Shown: positions 41,770-52,743, counted from the stretch's first letter. The stretch is DNA of 64,000 nucleotides from an uncultured Roseobacter sp. (GCA_947488305.1 CANKZM010000004.1:129501-193500), one strand, 5' to 3'. A program made the numbers and translations. The notes: generated from the letters alone by a model not told the origin.

Positions 41770-43347
41770 ATGCGCGACTTCCACCTGCCAGGGCGCTCAC
41801 CTGTCTTTGCGACAAATGGCCTCTGCGCCACATCCCACCCGCTTGCGGCCAAGACGGCCATCGACATCCTTGAACGTGGCGGAAACGCGATGGATGCGGC
41901 CATCGCAGGCGCTGTGCTTTTGGGCCTCTGCGAACCAGCGATGACCGGGATTGGCGGCGACTGCTTTGTCCTTTGGTCAGAGGTGGATCGCAAAACCGTG
42001 CACGCCCTGAATGGGTCCGGCCGCGCGCCGATGGCATTGGATGCCAGCTTCTTACGCGAAGCGGGCCACGCCACCGTCCCCACATTCGATGCACATGCGG
42101 TCACGATACCAACTGCGGTCGCTGCTTTTGCGCGTCTCGCGGAAGACGTCGGAAAATTGGGCCTTGATACCCTGCTCGCTCCGTCCATTCACTATGCCGA
42201 AGCGGGCATTCCCGTTGCCCCGAGAGCAGCATTTGACTGGGCTGGCTACGCGCATAACCTGCAAGGAAGTGCGCGCGAAAAATACCTCCAGAACGACCAG
42301 GCCCTAAAGCAAGGAAGCATGTTTCGCGCGCCCGGGCAGGCTGAAGTGTTGCGCCGGATTGCCAAGAGCGGACCGGACGCCTTTTACACAGGTGAGGTCG
42401 CCGAAGACATGGTCGCCACGCTGAACGCAGCCGGTGGGCTGCACTCGATGGAGGACTTCGCCGCTGCCAAATGCGACCGCACCAATCCGGTTTCGGGCAC
42501 CTACAAAGATATCGAGATCGTGGAGCATCCGCCAAACGGGCAAGGTGCGACAGCAATCTTGATGCTCAACATCTTGGCGCAGTTCGATCTTGCAGCGATG
42601 GATCGCTTCGGCACCGAGCGGGCCCATATCGAAGCGGAAGCGGCAAAACTGGCCTATGACGCGCGCAACCGTTTTCTGGCTGATCCTGATTACATGACAA
42701 GGCTGGATCACATGCTCGACATGGATCTGGCCAAACAGCTTGCCAGTCTGATCGACCCTAACAAAGCGATGAAATCGGCCGCCGCCCTCACGGAGGAAGT
42801 GCATAAGGAAACGATCTATATCACTGTCGTGGACCGTGATGGCATGGCCGTGTCGTTGATCTATTCTATTTTCAAGGATTTCGGATCAGGCATAGCGTCG
42901 GACAAATTCGGCATCTTGTTTCAGAACCGCGGTGCTGGCTTTACACTTGAGGAAGGGCACCCCAATGAGCTGAAGGGCGGGAAGCGCCCGATGCATACGA
43001 TCATCCCGGCCATGTTGCGAAAAAACGGCAAGGTCGTAATGCCTTTCGGCGTCATGGGAGGGGCTTATCAGCCTAATGGACATGCTCGCTTTGTGACGAA
43101 CATGGTCGATTTTGGCATGGACCCCCAGACGGCAATTGACGCTCCTCGGGCGTTCTCAGACATGGGTGAAATGCTTGTGGAGCGAGGATACTCTGACACC
43201 GTGCGCCAAGAACTGGCTGATATGGGGCACAAAGTCAGCATTCCCGAAACTGCTATCGGCGGCGCTCAAGCGATTCTGATGCATGACAGTGGCGTGCTGG
43301 AAGGTGCAAGCGATCCCCGCAAGGACGGTTGTGCCTTGGGCTATTGA
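41770..43347 (+). CDS. Gamma-glutamyltransferase family protein
   Basis: This 525-aa Ntn-hydrolase family protein resembles gamma-glutamyl transpeptidase: ATSHPLAAKTAIDILERGGNAMDAAIAG at the N-terminus, then GIGGDCF, GSGRAP, and the small-subunit start KETIYITVVDRDGMAVSLIY. The nucleophile threonine is present (about T348) but the usual TTHxSVVD is TIYITVVD here. The oxyanion/active-site loop RPMHTIIPAM and the terminal GVMGGAYQPNGHARF block are conserved. No signal peptide is present, unlike E. coli Ggt, so it is cytoplasmic. Such cytoplasmic forms often act on other gamma-glutamyl compounds or are acylases; the substrate is unknown. Confidence 0.9.
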   Translation: MRDFHLPGRSPVFATNGLCATSHPLAAKTAIDILERGGNAMDAAIAGAVLLGLCEPAMTGIGGDCFVLWSEVDRKTVHALNGSGRAPMALDASFLREAGHATVPTFDAHAVTIPTAVAAFARLAEDVGKLGLDTLLAPSIHYAEAGIPVAPRAAFDWAGYAHNLQGSAREKYLQNDQALKQGSMFRAPGQAEVLRRIAKSGPDAFYTGEVAEDMVATLNAAGGLHSMEDFAAAKCDRTNPVSGTYKDIEIVEHPPNGQGATAILMLNILAQFDLAAMDRFGTERAHIEAEAAKLAYDARNRFLADPDYMTRLDHMLDMDLAKQLASLIDPNKAMKSAAALTEEVHKETIYITVVDRDGMAVSLIYSIFKDFGSGIASDKFGILFQNRGAGFTLEEGHPNELKGGKRPMHTIIPAMLRKNGKVVMPFGVMGGAYQPNGHARFVTNMVDFGMDPQTAIDAPRAFSDMGEMLVERGYSDTVRQELADMGHKVSIPETAIGGAQAILMHDSGVLEGASDPRKDGCALGY

Positions 43348-43359
43348 CAGGCGGCCTTA

Positions 43360-43686
43360 TCAGTTCAGCTGAAAATGCAGTGGGTACGTCCCGTTTTGGA
43401 ACGGTCCAAACAGGTCTGGTATGTCCGGATGATCCACAGGTTCGCCGGAATAATCCGCGACCAGGTTCTGCTCAGAAACATAGGCGACATAGTAACTTTG
43501 ATCGTTTTCAGCGAGCAAATGGTAAAACGGCTGTTCCTTCACGGGGCGGCTATCCTCGGGGATCGCCTCATACCATTCATCGGTATTTGCAAATTCCGGA
43601 TCGACATCAAAAATCACCCCGCGAAACGGGTGTTTCTTATGTCTGACCACCTGGCCTAGATGATATTTTGCGCGCGTACGTATCAT
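43360..43686 (-). CDS. hspQ: Heat shock protein HspQ
   Basis: HspQ is a small hemimethylated-DNA-binding-like protein that modulates Lon-type proteolysis in E. coli. The 108-aa protein has the family core RAKYHLGQVVRHKKHPFRGVIFDVDPEFANTDEWYEAIP and PFYHLLAENDQSYYVAYVSEQNL. A longer frame runs to 43953, but homology begins at the ATG at 43686. It converges with the gamma-glutamyltransferase gene (12-base gap) and is divergent from the AEC transporter. A promoter-like pair lies just upstream. Confidence 0.95.
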   Translation of the reverse strand: MIRTRAKYHLGQVVRHKKHPFRGVIFDVDPEFANTDEWYEAIPEDSRPVKEQPFYHLLAENDQSYYVAYVSEQNLVADYSGEPVDHPDIPDLFGPFQNGTYPLHFQLN

Positions 43687-43711
43687 TACATTGCAGCCCC
43701 TTACCTGCGTT

Positions 43712-43740
43712 AGTAGACGTTTCGGGGCACCTTTGTCCAA
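43712..43740 (-). promoter_or_regulatory. Predicted hspQ promoter
   Basis: On the minus strand TTGGAC (43740-43735) and TCTACT (43717-43712) are spaced by 17 bases, giving a start near 43705, 19 nt before the hspQ ATG. It does not clearly match the alternative heat-shock consensus, so sigma-70-like use is assumed. Confidence 0.4.
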
Positions 43741-43771
43741 CCCTTGGGCGCTAAAAAAGAGGAAACAAACT

Positions 43772-44653
43772 GTGAACCTTGCGCTGACAGTGCTGGAAAT
43801 TGTCGCACCGGTGTTCTTGTTGGCGGCAGTCGGTTTCACATGGGTGAAATGCGGGATCGAATACCGCATGGCGTTCGTCACGCAACTGGCGATGACCTTG
43901 TCACTCCCCTGCCTCGTCTTTGTATCGCTTATGCAAACCGAGATCGAACGCACGGCACTTGCAGCGCTCTCTTTTGCAAGTATTGCAGCCTACGGAGCGA
44001 TCACTTTGGTCATGCTGGGCCTGGTGAAAATCTTCCGCCTGAACCGCCAGACATACGCGGCGCCGTTGATTTTCGGGAATACCGGCAATCTCGGATTGCC
44101 ATTGGCCCTCTTCGCTTTCGGCGACGTCGGTCTCAGCTATGCCATCGTCGTCTTTGCCATTATGGCGATCTGGTCTTTCACGTTTGGGGTCTGGCTGGTC
44201 GCTGGTGCGGGATCTTTTGGCAAAGTGCTACGCGAACCGCTTGTCGGGGCGACCCTTTTAGGCGCGCTATTCTTGTGGCAGGGATGGAAAACGCCGGTTT
44301 TCCTGACCAACACACTTGAGCTGATTGGACAGATGGTCATTCCTCTCATGCTGATCACCCTTGGCGTTGCGGTCGCACGGCTGAAAGCTGGTGGGCTCAT
44401 CCGGGCCACCGGCCTGAGTTTTGTGAAACTGGTCATCTGCGTTGGCATCGCCTGGCTTGCAGGCGATGCGTTTGAACTTGAGCCGGTTGCATTTGGCGTT
44501 CTGTTGCTGCAGGTCGCCACGCCCGTTGCTGTGACCTCATATATGCTGGCCGAGAAATATGGTGCGAAGGCGGAGGATGTAGCGGGGCTCGTCGTTGCTT
44601 CCACGTTGATGTCGGTCGCCGCCTTGCCCGGACTTTTGGCAATCGTTTTGTAG
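43772..44653 (+). CDS. AEC family transporter (auxin efflux carrier-like)
   Basis: This 293-aa inner-membrane carrier of the AEC/BART superfamily has about ten hydrophobic helices in two halves separated by a short loop near residue 145. Conserved features are the NTGNLGLPLALFAFG segment in the first half and LLLQVATPVAVTSYMLAEKYG in the second. AEC proteins export or exchange dicarboxylates and related acids (malate efflux is known); the substrate is not evident. I take the GTG at 43772 (AGAGGA 9 bases upstream); an in-frame ATG at 43691 precedes it with no such signal. Confidence 0.9.
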   Translation: MNLALTVLEIVAPVFLLAAVGFTWVKCGIEYRMAFVTQLAMTLSLPCLVFVSLMQTEIERTALAALSFASIAAYGAITLVMLGLVKIFRLNRQTYAAPLIFGNTGNLGLPLALFAFGDVGLSYAIVVFAIMAIWSFTFGVWLVAGAGSFGKVLREPLVGATLLGALFLWQGWKTPVFLTNTLELIGQMVIPLMLITLGVAVARLKAGGLIRATGLSFVKLVICVGIAWLAGDAFELEPVAFGVLLLQVATPVAVTSYMLAEKYGAKAEDVAGLVVASTLMSVAALPGLLAIVL

Positions 44654-44727
44654 AAATCGTGAATTCCCAAGGCAGTCAAATTGCGCTATCATTTGCCAAA
44701 ATAAAAAACAAAATAAGCGAGAGGCAG

Positions 44728-45312
44728 ATGAGCAGAACTCTTCGCGCTATGGCAATTGTGCTTTTGGTGGCTTCCTGTGGGGGCGGATCAGGCACGGCAC
44801 CACGCAATCTGAATGATGCGTGCAGCATTGCCAAACAGCGCCCGGAATACATCAAGGCGTTCCAGCGTACCGAACGGAAATGGGGCGTGCCTGTGCATGT
44901 CCAGATGGCGACGATGCATCAGGAAAGCCGTTTTGTAAGCAATGCAAAGACACCCCACAAATACGCCCTTGGCGTCATTCCGATGGGCCGCGTTTCAAGC
45001 GCCTATGGATATTCGCAAGCGCTCGACGGCACATGGGATGACTATCAGCGGTCGACGGGTAAGCGTTTTGCCAAACGGGATCGCATCCGCGATGCGTCTG
45101 ACTTCATGGGCTGGTATATGAACATCAGCCGTGAGCGGAACGGCATTCCCCTGCATGATGCACGCAATCAGTACCTTGCATACCATGAAGGCCACACAGG
45201 TTATGCTCGTGGGACCTACAACCGAAAGTCATGGTTGTTGAACGTGGCAAACAAGGTGGATGCCCGCGCAGATCTTTATCAGGCGCAGCTGGCGACCTGT
45301 AATCTGCGGTAG
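44728..45312 (+). CDS. Transglycosylase SLT-domain lipoprotein
   Basis: The 194-aa product is a predicted lipoprotein (lipobox LLVASC, Cys about 18) with a lysozyme-like SLT domain. The catalytic glutamate lies in MATMHQESRFVSN (about E68), followed by YGYSQALDGTWDDYQR and the C-terminal YLAYHEGHTGYARGTYNRK. It probably cleaves the glycan strands of peptidoglycan in the periplasm. The start is the ATG at 44728 with GAGGCAG before it. It converges with lolA (2-base gap). Confidence 0.9.
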   Translation: MSRTLRAMAIVLLVASCGGGSGTAPRNLNDACSIAKQRPEYIKAFQRTERKWGVPVHVQMATMHQESRFVSNAKTPHKYALGVIPMGRVSSAYGYSQALDGTWDDYQRSTGKRFAKRDRIRDASDFMGWYMNISRERNGIPLHDARNQYLAYHEGHTGYARGTYNRKSWLLNVANKVDARADLYQAQLATCNLR

Positions 45313-45314
45313 GC

Positions 45315-45917
45315 TTAGCGGTCGCTGTTTCTTTCGCGGTCCGGATTGAACAGGGAACTGGGCAGGGACATGCCCGTCTCGAACGTGCCCAGCTCCACTT
45401 TGGTCTGCCCGCCCGCTGCATCATAGATCACCCACTCGCGCAGTTGCGTGGGGTTATCGGTGAATGTCAGCTCAATGAATCCAGTGTCCGGGTTGTCTGG
45501 ATCAGCAGCGGTGACGATTGTGGCCGTGCCGTCAAACTGTGCCTGACGCACCATGTTGGCCCGCGTGAGGTCGATGTTGCGTCCCAGGATCAGCGACAAA
45601 GGCGTACGCCGCAGAGGATAGGTCTCCGGCAATTGGTTCGATTTACGGTCAATTATGTAGACAGCAGAGGCCGATGCAATGACCAATGCTTGCTCGGGTG
45701 GATCATACTCAAACCGCATCCGACCGGGGCGATGGATATAGAGCGTGCCAGTGCTGACAGACCGGTCGTCATTGGTTTGACGAAAGTCTGATTTCAACGT
45801 TGTAAGGCTGTTGAGATATGTTGAAATCTCGGCCAGGGACAATTGCTCGGCGGCAGTTGCCGCACCTGACCAGAGACACATGCAAAGAAACATGACACGA
45901 CGCGCGATAGTGCTCAC
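45315..45917 (-). CDS. lolA: Outer-membrane lipoprotein carrier LolA
   Basis: LolA shuttles lipoproteins across the periplasm to the outer membrane. The 200-aa protein has a signal peptide (MFLCMCLWSGAATA) and the LolA-type half-barrel: YLNSLTTLKSDFRQTNDDRSVSTGTLYIHRPGRMRFEYDPP, then VYIIDRKSNQLPETYPLRRTPLSLIL. The start is GTG at 45917 with GAGG upstream. It lies 98 bases downstream of ftsK, the common ftsK-lolA order. Confidence 0.94.
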   Translation of the reverse strand: MSTIARRVMFLCMCLWSGAATAAEQLSLAEISTYLNSLTTLKSDFRQTNDDRSVSTGTLYIHRPGRMRFEYDPPEQALVIASASAVYIIDRKSNQLPETYPLRRTPLSLILGRNIDLTRANMVRQAQFDGTATIVTAADPDNPDTGFIELTFTDNPTQLREWVIYDAAGGQTKVELGTFETGMSLPSSLFNPDRERNSDR

Positions 45918-46014
45918 GGCGGAACCTCATTCTGTTATTCTTGCATATGCACATAGGCATATCAGGCGCGCTATGCGATATCACACGGCGCGTCCGACAT
46001 GGTTTTTGCTGGTT

Positions 46015-48792
46015 TTATTGCTCCGGAACCAGGATTTCTCGCTTACCTACGTGGTTTGCCTGCGACACCAGACCCTGATCTTCCATCTGTTCGACAAGAC
46101 GGGCCGCCTTGTTGTAGCCAATCGCGAGCTTACGCTGAATGTAGCTGGTAGAGCATTTGCGGTCCTTCAGTACGACCTGCACGGCTTGATCATAGAGCGC
46201 GTCTTCGCCGTCGGTATTACCCCCCAGCCCAAGCACTGCGTCGATGTTTGTTTCCGCCTCTTCCGAGGGCCCTTCAACCACGCCGTTCACGTAGTCCGGC
46301 TCGCCAAAGGCTTTCAGGTGGTTCACGATCTCTTCGACTTCCTCATCGGAAACAAACGGTCCATGGCAGCGGGTGATCTTGGCGCCCCCGGCCATATAGA
46401 GCATGTCGCCCATGCCCAGCAGTTGCTCCGCTCCCATCTCGCCCAGAATTGTACGGCTGTCGATTTTCGACGTCACTTGGAACGAAATCCGTGTGGGGAA
46501 GTTCGCCTTGATCGTACCGGTGATGACGTCCACCGAGGGGCGTTGTGTTGCCATGATAAGATGGATGCCGGACGCCCGGGCCATCTGCGCAAGCCGCTGA
46601 ATGCATGCTTCGATCTCTTTGCCAGCGACCATCATCAGGTCGGCCATCTCGTCCACGATGACAACGATGTAGGGCAGAGCCACGGGTGTGTTTTCTTCTG
46701 TCTCGAAAACCGGTTCGCCAGTGTCTTCGTCAAATCCGGTCTGGACAGTGCGCGTAAACAACTCACCCTTGGAGAGCGCGTCGCGCACCCTGCCGTTGTA
46801 GCCTTCTATGTTACGCACGCCCATTTTGGACATCTTGCGATAACGTTCCTCCATCTCGCCCACGACCCATTTCAGCGCCACAACCGCCTTTTTGGGATCC
46901 GTCACAACGGGGGAGAGGAGATGCGGAATGCCGTCATAAACGGAAAGTTCCAGCATCTTGGGGTCAATCATGATCATCCGGCACTCTTCTGGCGTCAGCT
47001 TGTAAAGCAGTGACAGGATCATTGTATTGATGGCCACCGACTTACCGGAGCCGGTGGTGCCCGCGATCAGCAGGTGAGGCATCTTTGCGAGGTTTGCGAC
47101 GACCGGGTCACCGCCAATATCCTTACCCAGAGCCAACGGCAGACGCATGTTGCTGTCGCCAAAGTCACGCGCAGAAAGGATTTCGCGCAGGACGACCTTT
47201 TCCCGCGTGTCATTTGGCAGTTCGATCCCGATGACCGAGCGGCCCGGCACCGTTGAAACACGGGCGGAAAGTGCCGCCATGGACCGGGCAATGTCGTCCG
47301 CCAGACCAATCACACGGCTGGCTTTCAGGCCGGGCGCGGGTTCAAGTTCGTACATGGTGACGACCGGGCCAGGGCGCACTGCAACGATTTCCCCTTTGAC
47401 ACCGTAATCATCCAAGACGGATTCAAGCATCCGCGCGTTTTCTTCCAGTGCCTCATCACTCAAATGCAGGCGTGGGATATTGATCGGGTTTTCGAGCAGG
47501 TTCAGGGGCGGAAGCTCGAAACCGGGGTGCGTATCATCGAATGACAAGGCGGGCTGTGCTTCTGCTTGCGCCCGGCGTGATGGCTGAACCGGTTTGCGGG
47601 CGGGCTGCTGGACCACCCGCTTGGGTTCCGCGACCGGGATGTCCGGCGCATCGAGCGTTGCTTCCGACTCAATCAGCATTTCTTGCGGCGCAGGCTCAAT
47701 TTGTTCCGGCATTTCTTCGTGCACATGCCCCGCCGTCAATGGTGGTTCAGCGCGCAGGCCTGACGTTGTATCCAACACCAGCGGATCTGGCCCGCGCCCG
47801 CGACCACGGGTCAGGGGGGCTGTTGTTTGGGTATGCACCGCAGTGCTGCTGCGCACGCGAGACTTTATGACATCGGCGATGCGGGCCTTTATCCGATCTT
47901 CGCCGGGCGCTTCCTCGTCGAAATCGTCGGAAAATTCGGGCTCTACCAACTCGGATTCCAAGGGCGGCTCGGCCCGGCGCACCAGCGAAGGCATCCGCGC
48001 AAAAAGCCCCTGTTTCGTCTCTTTTTCCGGGCTTTGGAACATATGTTCTTCGGGGACAGGGTCAGGATCGGCGACCGCCTGCGCACGGCGCTCCGCATGG
48101 CGCGCGGAAATCGACTGTGCACCCGAGACCGCAGTTTGCGCACCACGACCAATCAATTGCATCAAAAGCGCATAAACCATCACGAGACCCATCACCAGAA
48201 AACGCCCAATGCGCGCTACCTCCGGGCGGGTAAAACCCATCACAAAAGCACCAAAAACGATGATCCCCAGAGCCATCAACAAAGACATGATCTTGACCGT
48301 TACAGCGGACCCAACGGGCAAGAGCGTCAGCAAGGCGCCCATGACTGTGTCGCCGAAAAGTCCGCCCAAACCAAAGCTGTGCGTGTCCAGCCAGTTACCG
48401 GCAGGAGTGAGAGTCGCCGCGTAAATCGACCCGAAGGCGATGGCGATCGGCGCGAAAATCAGCCGGCCCAAAGCACGCTCTTCACCAACATGCAGGGTAA
48501 AACGCACTCCCCAGGCCAAAAGAATGATGCCAAGTCCCCAGGCGCCCCAACCTACGATCATAAAGAGTGGTGCTGCCAGCGAAGCCCCGATCCGGCCCAT
48601 CCAATTCTGCGCCAGCATATCGGTAGAGACCATCCAATTCGGATCATCCGGAGTATAAGAGGCAATCATCGCACAAGCCATGATTCCGAGCGCGATGAGA
48701 ACAAGGCCGATCAACTCCTTGCCCCGTTTCTCCATCGCTTCAGCCATGTTGCTGTCGAACAGTGGATCGCGACCACGCGTCTGATATGCCAT
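46015..48792 (-). CDS. ftsK: DNA translocase FtsK
   Basis: FtsK coordinates chromosome segregation with division. The 925-aa protein has four N-terminal transmembrane helices (about 20-180), a disordered linker rich in Glu, Pro and Arg (about 200-430), then the motor: FtsK alpha/beta domains with Walker [18 protein letters not shown], Walker [15 protein letters not shown], and [20 protein letters not shown]. The C-terminal gamma winged-helix ([30 protein letters not shown]) reads KOPS sequences. I use the ATG at 48792; starts up to 48834 are in frame. An aminotransferase gene ends 8 bases upstream. Confidence 0.97.
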   Translation of the reverse strand: MAYQTRGRDPLFDSNMAEAMEKRGKELIGLVLIALGIMACAMIASYTPDDPNWMVSTDMLAQNWMGRIGASLAAPLFMIVGWGAWGLGIILLAWGVRFTLHVGEERALGRLIFAPIAIAFGSIYAATLTPAGNWLDTHSFGLGGLFGDTVMGALLTLLPVGSAVTVKIMSLLMALGIIVFGAFVMGFTRPEVARIGRFLVMGLVMVYALLMQLIGRGAQTAVSGAQSISARHAERRAQAVADPDPVPEEHMFQSPEKETKQGLFARMPSLVRRAEPPLESELVEPEFSDDFDEEAPGEDRIKARIADVIKSRVRSSTAVHTQTTAPLTRGRGRGPDPLVLDTTSGLRAEPPLTAGHVHEEMPEQIEPAPQEMLIESEATLDAPDIPVAEPKRVVQQPARKPVQPSRRAQAEAQPALSFDDTHPGFELPPLNLLENPINIPRLHLSDEALEENARMLESVLDDYGVKGEIVAVRPGPVVTMYELEPAPGLKASRVIGLADDIARSMAALSARVSTVPGRSVIGIELPNDTREKVVLREILSARDFGDSNMRLPLALGKDIGGDPVVANLAKMPHLLIAGTTGSGKSVAINTMILSLLYKLTPEECRMIMIDPKMLELSVYDGIPHLLSPVVTDPKKAVVALKWVVGEMEERYRKMSKMGVRNIEGYNGRVRDALSKGELFTRTVQTGFDEDTGEPVFETEENTPVALPYIVVIVDEMADLMMVAGKEIEACIQRLAQMARASGIHLIMATQRPSVDVITGTIKANFPTRISFQVTSKIDSRTILGEMGAEQLLGMGDMLYMAGGAKITRCHGPFVSDEEVEEIVNHLKAFGEPDYVNGVVEGPSEEAETNIDAVLGLGGNTDGEDALYDQAVQVVLKDRKCSTSYIQRKLAIGYNKAARLVEQMEDQGLVSQANHVGKREILVPEQ

Positions 48793-48799
48793 ACTCTTT

Positions 48800-49996
48800 T
48801 TACCCTTCATTTTTATCGCGATAGAGACAGTCACGGATCAATTCGATGCCCCGTTCCGTCTCCGCTTTTGGAGCCACCATCGCGGCCCTGATATACCCTT
48901 GCCCGGGATTCACACCGTTCCAGTCCTGCGCAAGATACCCACCCGGCAGGACCCGAACCCCAGTCTCGCGCCACAGCTTCACCGCTGCCTCTTCGTCGTT
49001 TTCAACCGGCAACCACAGAAAGAAACCCGCCTCGGGGCTCGCATACCCCGGCACATTCCCAAGGATGCGGTCAGCGATTTCGTATTTCTCTACGTAAAGG
49101 GCGCGATTTTCGTGAACATGGGCCTCGTCGTTCCACACGGCCGTCGCGGCCATCTGCAATGGCAAAGGCAGGGGTGCGCCCGCGTAGTTGCGAAGCTGCT
49201 TGATCTCAGCAATGCTCTTTGATCCGCTGGCGACGAAACCTGACCGCAGCCCCGGAAGGTTTGACCGTTTGGAGAGAGAATGGAAGATAAAGACGCGGTC
49301 CGGGTCAGCCCCCATTTCATGGGCGACCTGCAGCGCACCGACAGGCGGTGTACCCCGGTAAATCTCGGAATAACACTCATCTGCAAAGATCTTGAAATCG
49401 TATTTTTCCGCAAGCGCAATCAAATCCTGCCAATACGCGCGGGTCGCCACTGCGCCTTGCGGGTTAGCTGGCGAGCAGATGTAGGCTGCCGTTGTCCGGT
49501 TCAACACATCTACAGGTAAATCGGCGAAGTCGGGCAGGTGGTTTGTTTCGACCGTAGCCGGCACCATAATGGGGTCGGCAGTGACCGAAAGCGCGGCGAT
49601 CATATAGACCTGATAGAAGGGGTTTGGCATCAAAATAGCCGGTTTTGCGCCATTTTTCGTCTCCGGGCAGAGCGCCATCACGGCATTATACAGCCCTTCG
49701 CGGGTGCCATTCAGCGCCATGACCTGCTTTTCCGGATCAAGGCGGACGCCGTATCTGCGCCCAACGAACCCCGCAATCGCCTCTTTCAACTCAGGCGCGC
49801 CGTCGTTTGGCGGATAGCTATTGAACCCAGCTGCATGCTCGGCAATGACGTCCGTAACCCGTTGAGGAAAAAGGTGTTTCGGTTCCCCAATTGTCATGTG
49901 GATGGTCGGCCCACCCCCTTCGTGCACGTCCAGAAGAGCGCGCAAACGCGGCCATGCGTGAGCCGGGAGGTTGGAAAACCGCTCAGGAAACATCAT
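48800..49996 (-). CDS. Class I/II PLP-dependent aminotransferase
   Basis: This 398-aa fold-type I aminotransferase shows the SIGEP-like [11 protein letters not shown] near residue 35, the Asn/Pro [10 protein letters not shown], the Asp-Tyr [11 protein letters not shown] and the PLP lysine in [17 protein letters not shown] (about K243). A conserved Arg lies near the end ([10 protein letters not shown]). Closest relatives I recall are the DapC-like N-succinyldiaminopimelate aminotransferases, but methionine/tyrosine-type activities cannot be excluded. The first in-frame codon at 49999 is TTG; GAGG precedes the ATG at 49996. ftsK starts 7 bases downstream, so they may be co-transcribed. Confidence 0.9.
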   Translation of the reverse strand: MMFPERFSNLPAHAWPRLRALLDVHEGGGPTIHMTIGEPKHLFPQRVTDVIAEHAAGFNSYPPNDGAPELKEAIAGFVGRRYGVRLDPEKQVMALNGTREGLYNAVMALCPETKNGAKPAILMPNPFYQVYMIAALSVTADPIMVPATVETNHLPDFADLPVDVLNRTTAAYICSPANPQGAVATRAYWQDLIALAEKYDFKIFADECYSEIYRGTPPVGALQVAHEMGADPDRVFIFHSLSKRSNLPGLRSGFVASGSKSIAEIKQLRNYAGAPLPLPLQMAATAVWNDEAHVHENRALYVEKYEIADRILGNVPGYASPEAGFFLWLPVENDEEAAVKLWRETGVRVLPGGYLAQDWNGVNPGQGYIRAAMVAPKAETERGIELIRDCLYRDKNEG

Positions 49997-50102
49997 CAAA
50001 AACTGCCTCAGTCGGGATCATTCACGTCCCGTTGGCTCCAAAGTACCCAAGCCGATGGCTTGCGTCCACAAAAAGGCGCAGTTTTGAGGAGAAATGTGGC
50101 TT

Positions 50103-51431
50103 TTAAGCCAATGCTCTTTCTGCTGCCACACCGAGACGCAACAAAGCGGCTTCGCCATGCGGCGGAGCCATCATCATGACGCCGCAACTGGGTACACCCG
50201 TCGGCAAAGTGAGCGCGCAAACACCCATAAGGTTCCCAATCCGCGTATTGCGCAACGCCATCAGATTTTCCGTGACATAGTAGTCAGGATCGGAATTGAG
50301 CCGTTCCAGATCAGGCGGCATTATCGGGGCGGTCGGCAGCAAAATAGCATCATATCCGGCAGTTGCGCGGTCATATGCCACCCGGGCGGCGTCCAGCTTG
50401 GCCCATGCTGCCACATAGTCAGGGCCCGAATGTTCCCGGCCCAATTCGAAACGCTTTCGAATTTCATCATACATTGCATCGGGGTTGGCTTCGATCACAT
50501 CCCGCCACAACCCATAAGCTTCTGCGGTGTAAAGGCAGCCACTAAGCGGCATCGCCGTATGAATTTCCGGTACATCGATTTCATGTATCTCGACGCCCAT
50601 TTCAGATAGTTTCGTAACGGCTTGTTCAAAGGCTTGCATTGGTCGATCACGCACGTCGTCCATCGCAACCGTCTGGAGAATTGCCATGCGTTTGCCTTCA
50701 AGGGACGCTCCTTCAAGGTCCACCGCCTTGCCCTGCTCAAGAGCCGACAACACCAAAGCCGCATCTTCCACAGACCGACAGAGAGGACCCACCGTATCAA
50801 AGCGCAAAGACAACGGGACGACGCCTTCAAGGCTCAGGCGACCTGAAGTTGTTTTTAAGCCCACCAGATCGTTCCAGGCGGAGGGAATACGCACGGATCC
50901 GCCCGTATCAGATCCGATCCCGATTGCCGCGAGGTTGAAGGCGACGGAGGCCGCAGCCCCAGAAGAGGATCCACCCGGCACAGCTTTGTCGCCGTTTACG
51001 CAGGGTGGTGTTGCCGTGCTTGGGTTATAACCCAAGCCGGAAAATGCAAGTTCGCTCATATGGGTTTTGCCAAGGCAGATCAGACCTGCCGCCGTGGCGT
51101 TTCCAACCACCCGCGCATCGCGCTCTGGCACACGCCCCGCCAGAAGGCGCGAGCCAGCTTCGGTTCCTGCGCCACCGGTATCAAAAAGATCTTTCCAGCT
51201 GATGGGCACACCATCCAAAGGCGACAGCCGGTTACCTTGAGCCGCCCTGCGAGCTGCTGCCTGGGCCTCAGCGCGAGCACGGTCCGCCGTGACACGCGCA
51301 TAAATACGGTCCCGAAGCGGGTGGTTTGCAATGGCATCCAGATAAGTTTCCGTCAGCGCAACCGGATCAATATCACCGGCTCCAATCCCTCGACCCAAAT
51401 CCGCCGCAGTCATCTTCAACCATTCTTGCAT
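50103..51431 (-). CDS. Amidase (amidase signature family)
   Basis: The 442-aa enzyme has the Ser-cisSer-Lys triad of the amidase signature family: Lys in PISWKDLFDTGG (about K80), cis-Ser in PGGSSSGAAASVA (about S155) and nucleophilic Ser in GSDTGGSVRIPS (about S179). It lacks the companion genes of a GatCAB amidotransferase, so it is a stand-alone hydrolase of an unknown amide. GGGAGG precedes the ATG at 51431; in-frame codons up to 51530 are not conserved. It is divergent from the UbiH-type hydroxylase gene (85-base gap). Confidence 0.92.
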   Translation of the reverse strand: MQEWLKMTAADLGRGIGAGDIDPVALTETYLDAIANHPLRDRIYARVTADRARAEAQAAARRAAQGNRLSPLDGVPISWKDLFDTGGAGTEAGSRLLAGRVPERDARVVGNATAAGLICLGKTHMSELAFSGLGYNPSTATPPCVNGDKAVPGGSSSGAAASVAFNLAAIGIGSDTGGSVRIPSAWNDLVGLKTTSGRLSLEGVVPLSLRFDTVGPLCRSVEDAALVLSALEQGKAVDLEGASLEGKRMAILQTVAMDDVRDRPMQAFEQAVTKLSEMGVEIHEIDVPEIHTAMPLSGCLYTAEAYGLWRDVIEANPDAMYDEIRKRFELGREHSGPDYVAAWAKLDAARVAYDRATAGYDAILLPTAPIMPPDLERLNSDPDYYVTENLMALRNTRIGNLMGVCALTLPTGVPSCGVMMMAPPHGEAALLRLGVAAERALA

Positions 51432-51516
51432 AACACCTCCCGAAACCTCGCAAGAATGGACGGTAGCGACGCAAGCGCGCATGGACAATCCCCTCGCCCC
51501 CGCCATATTCACAAGC

Positions 51517-52743
51517 ATGACGTTTGACACGGATCTTCTGATTGTAGGCGGCGGGCTAAACGGTCCGGCTCTTGCCTTGGCACTGGCTGCAACTGGGCAA
51601 CGCGTGACGATCGTCGATGCCCGACCACTAAAGACGCTGAAGAAGGCTGGGTTTGACGGACGCTCCTACGCGATGGCTTTGACCTCGACCAGGCTGTTGC
51701 AAGGGATCGGCGTATGGGATGCGCTCGAAGAGCACGCGCAGCCGATGCTGGAAATCAAAGTAACGGACGGGCGTGCTGGTGAAGGACCCTCGCCATTCTT
51801 CATGCACTTTGATCATGCCGAGATCGAAGAAGGCCCGATGGGCTATATGATCGAAGATCGCCATCTGCGGGTCGAGCTTCTTAATGCCATGAAGCAAAAA
51901 GATAATATCACTCAAATAAATGGTCTTGAAGTGGTGGCGCAGGACGTGGACCCGACGGGTGTTACGGCGACGTTGGAGGATGGGAAGCAGTTGCGCGCGA
52001 GACTGCTTGTGGGATGTGATGGGCGTGGATCGGGAACCGCCAGCCGCGCAGGAATAACCCGCACGGGCTGGGACTATGGCCAGACCGCATTGGTCTGCGC
52101 GATCACACATGAAAAACCACATGGTGGGGTGGCGCATCAGTTCTTTATGCCACCGGGGCCATTGGCCATTCTCCCACTCACTGGAAACCGTTCCTCAATC
52201 GTATGGACAGAGGCAACGGCACAAGCCTCCGAGATAAACGCAATGAGTGCTTCGGACTATCTTGATGTATTGCGCCCGCGCTTTGGCAGTTTTCTGGGCG
52301 AGATTTCACTGACAGGCGCGCGCTTTACTTACCCCTTGTCGTTGTCGTTAGCCAACCAGCTTGTAGCACCGCGGGTGGCATTGGTGGGTGATGCCGCACA
52401 CGGGGTACATCCAATTGCAGGACAAGGACTAAACGCCGGTATTCGCGACGTCGCGGCGTTGGCCGAAGTTCTCGCGGATGCGGCGCGTCGCGGTGAAGAC
52501 ATTGGGACGTCGTCGGTTCTGAGCCGCTATCAGGAATGGCGCAGGTTCGACAACACGACGCTGGCGCTGGCCACTGATGCATTCAACCGGCTATTTTCTA
52601 ACGATAATACGCTGATCCGGACACTTCGAGATGTCGGGATGGGCATCGTTGGGCACCTGCCCGGGCTACGCCGTAGTTTCATCCGCGAAGCCGCAGGCCT
52701 GACCGGAGATCTGCCAAAGCTTATGAAAGGCAAGCGCCTCTAG
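51517..52743 (+). CDS. UbiH/COQ6-type FAD-dependent hydroxylase
   Basis: This 408-aa flavoprotein monooxygenase hydroxylates the aromatic ring during ubiquinone biosynthesis. It has the GxGxxG FAD motif [19 protein letters not shown] near residue 10, the second motif [12 protein letters not shown], and the family signature [21 protein letters not shown] (about 287-307). Which ring position it modifies is not predictable. I use the ATG at 51517; an upstream ATG at 51481 is in frame. It converges with the Trm112 gene with a 4-base overlap of ends. Confidence 0.92.
   Translation: MTFDTDLLIVGGGLNGPALALALAATGQRVTIVDARPLKTLKKAGFDGRSYAMALTSTRLLQGIGVWDALEEHAQPMLEIKVTDGRAGEGPSPFFMHFDHAEIEEGPMGYMIEDRHLRVELLNAMKQKDNITQINGLEVVAQDVDPTGVTATLEDGKQLRARLLVGCDGRGSGTASRAGITRTGWDYGQTALVCAITHEKPHGGVAHQFFMPPGPLAILPLTGNRSSIVWTEATAQASEINAMSASDYLDVLRPRFGSFLGEISLTGARFTYPLSLSLANQLVAPRVALVGDAAHGVHPIAGQGLNAGIRDVAALAEVLADAARRGEDIGTSSVLSRYQEWRRFDNTTLALATDAFNRLFSNDNTLIRTLRDVGMGIVGHLPGLRRSFIREAAGLTGDLPKLMKGKRL

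Noticed and set aside
45811-47013. 400-codon plus-strand frame
   Set aside because: It lies opposite ftsK and lolA, both clear genes. No motif supports it.
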